Assembly (NCBI GenBank): GCA_900553655.1
Contig: USEQ01000094.1
Coordinates: 1-5,866, forward strand
Direction of reading: 5' to 3'
Origin: an uncultured Slackia sp.
GTDB lineage: Bacteria; Actinomycetota; Coriobacteriia; Coriobacteriales; Eggerthellaceae
Length of the DNA: 5,866 nucleotides
The translations under genes and the position numbers were made by a program. Under the pieces are notes generated by a model, which made no database searches, had not been told where the DNA came from, and worked only from the letters and a program-made list of their open reading frames with translations. Below are positions 5,629 to 5,866 of this stretch, one piece after another. Position 1 is the first letter of the stretch; the number at the start of each line of letters is the position of its first letter.

Positions 5629-5866
5629 ATGAAGGTCATTCGCGCCAAGCATGCCGGCGTTTGCTACGGTGTTGAGCGTGCTCTCGACATGGCGGTTGCC
5701 GCCATGATGGACGAAGATAGCACCTATACGTTGGGGCCTTTGATCCATAATCCTAAGGTGGTCGAAGAACTTCGCGAGCGCGGAGTCGAAGTGGCGGAAA
5801 GCGTCGACGACCTCGAAGAGGGCATCGTCGTCATTCGGAGCCACGGCGTCGAGCCTCAGGTTCTTT
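5629..5866 (+). CDS. ispH: 4-hydroxy-3-methylbut-2-enyl diphosphate reductase, N-terminal part
   Basis: IspH is the iron-sulfur enzyme that makes IPP and DMAPP from HMBPP, the last step of the MEP isoprenoid pathway. Only the first 79 residues are in the window; the frame is open to the right edge. Cys12 in AGVCYGVERAL (9-19) is the first cluster ligand, His40 in LGPLIHNP (35-42) and His72 in RSHGV (70-74) are the conserved substrate-binding histidines. The AGVCYGV form is closer to Gram-positive anaerobe versions than to the E. coli type. The ATG at 5629 is 3 nt after the plsC stop, and AAGGAAGG at 5610-5617 upstream is the likely ribosome site, with spacing on the long side. In many Clostridia IspH is fused to ribosomal S1 domains; whether that holds here lies beyond the window. 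Confidence 0.95.
   Translation, partial: MKVIRAKHAGVCYGVERALDMAVAAMMDEDSTYTLGPLIHNPKVVEELRERGVEVAESVDDLEEGIVVIRSHGVEPQVL
5688..5706 (+). repeat. 8-bp hairpin near the start of ispH
   Basis: CATGGCGG (5688-5695) and CCGCCATG (5699-5706) are exact reverse complements around a 3-nt TTG loop, about 60 nt into ispH. It coincides with Ala-rich codons (DMAVAAM), so it may be a by-product of coding. Confidence 0.4.

Overview
The window is a dense, single-strand block of bacterial housekeeping genes, all on the + strand. Eight genes are present, and those at both edges are cut: the 3' end of a site-2 protease (M50) gene, scpA, scpB, an rluB-type pseudouridine synthase, aroA, cmk, a plsC-type acyltransferase, and the 5' part of ispH. 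I see no mobile element, tRNA, rRNA, CRISPR array or defence module, and no gap longer than 90 bases. The moderately GC-rich DNA, the clear AGGA/GGAGG ribosome sites, the Gram-positive-like AroA and IspH sequences, and the M50-scpA-scpB-rluB and cmk-plsC-ispH neighbourhoods (familiar from Clostridia and from Coriobacteriia-type Actinomycetota) suggest a Gram-positive-lineage anaerobe. A coriobacterium such as an Eggerthellaceae member is my best guess; this is inference, not proof.

Layout. Bases 1-2640 form one compact unit. The M50 gene ends 8 nt before scpA; scpA and scpB share an ATGA overlap; scpB and rluB also overlap or abut. ScpA and ScpB are the kleisin and winged-helix partners of SMC in chromosome segregation, and the rluB-type enzyme modifies rRNA. 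A 61-nt gap (2641-2701) with small repeats and a weak extended -10 separates this unit from aroA, the sixth step of the shikimate pathway. A second gap of 87 nt (4040-4126) holds an exact TATAAT and a strong 11-bp hairpin. It is followed by a second tight unit, cmk (8 nt) plsC (3 nt) ispH, which covers CMP recycling, phosphatidate synthesis and the last step of the MEP isoprenoid pathway.

Together the window covers chromosome condensation, ribosome maturation, and precursor supply for aromatic amino acids, nucleotides, membrane lipid and isoprenoids. All complete reading frames look intact, with their expected catalytic residues. I did not find a new biological system here. The items most worth a second look are structural: the hairpin between aroA and cmk, a perfect 10-bp inverted repeat inside cmk, the repeats in front of aroA, and the class II-like motif set of AroA.
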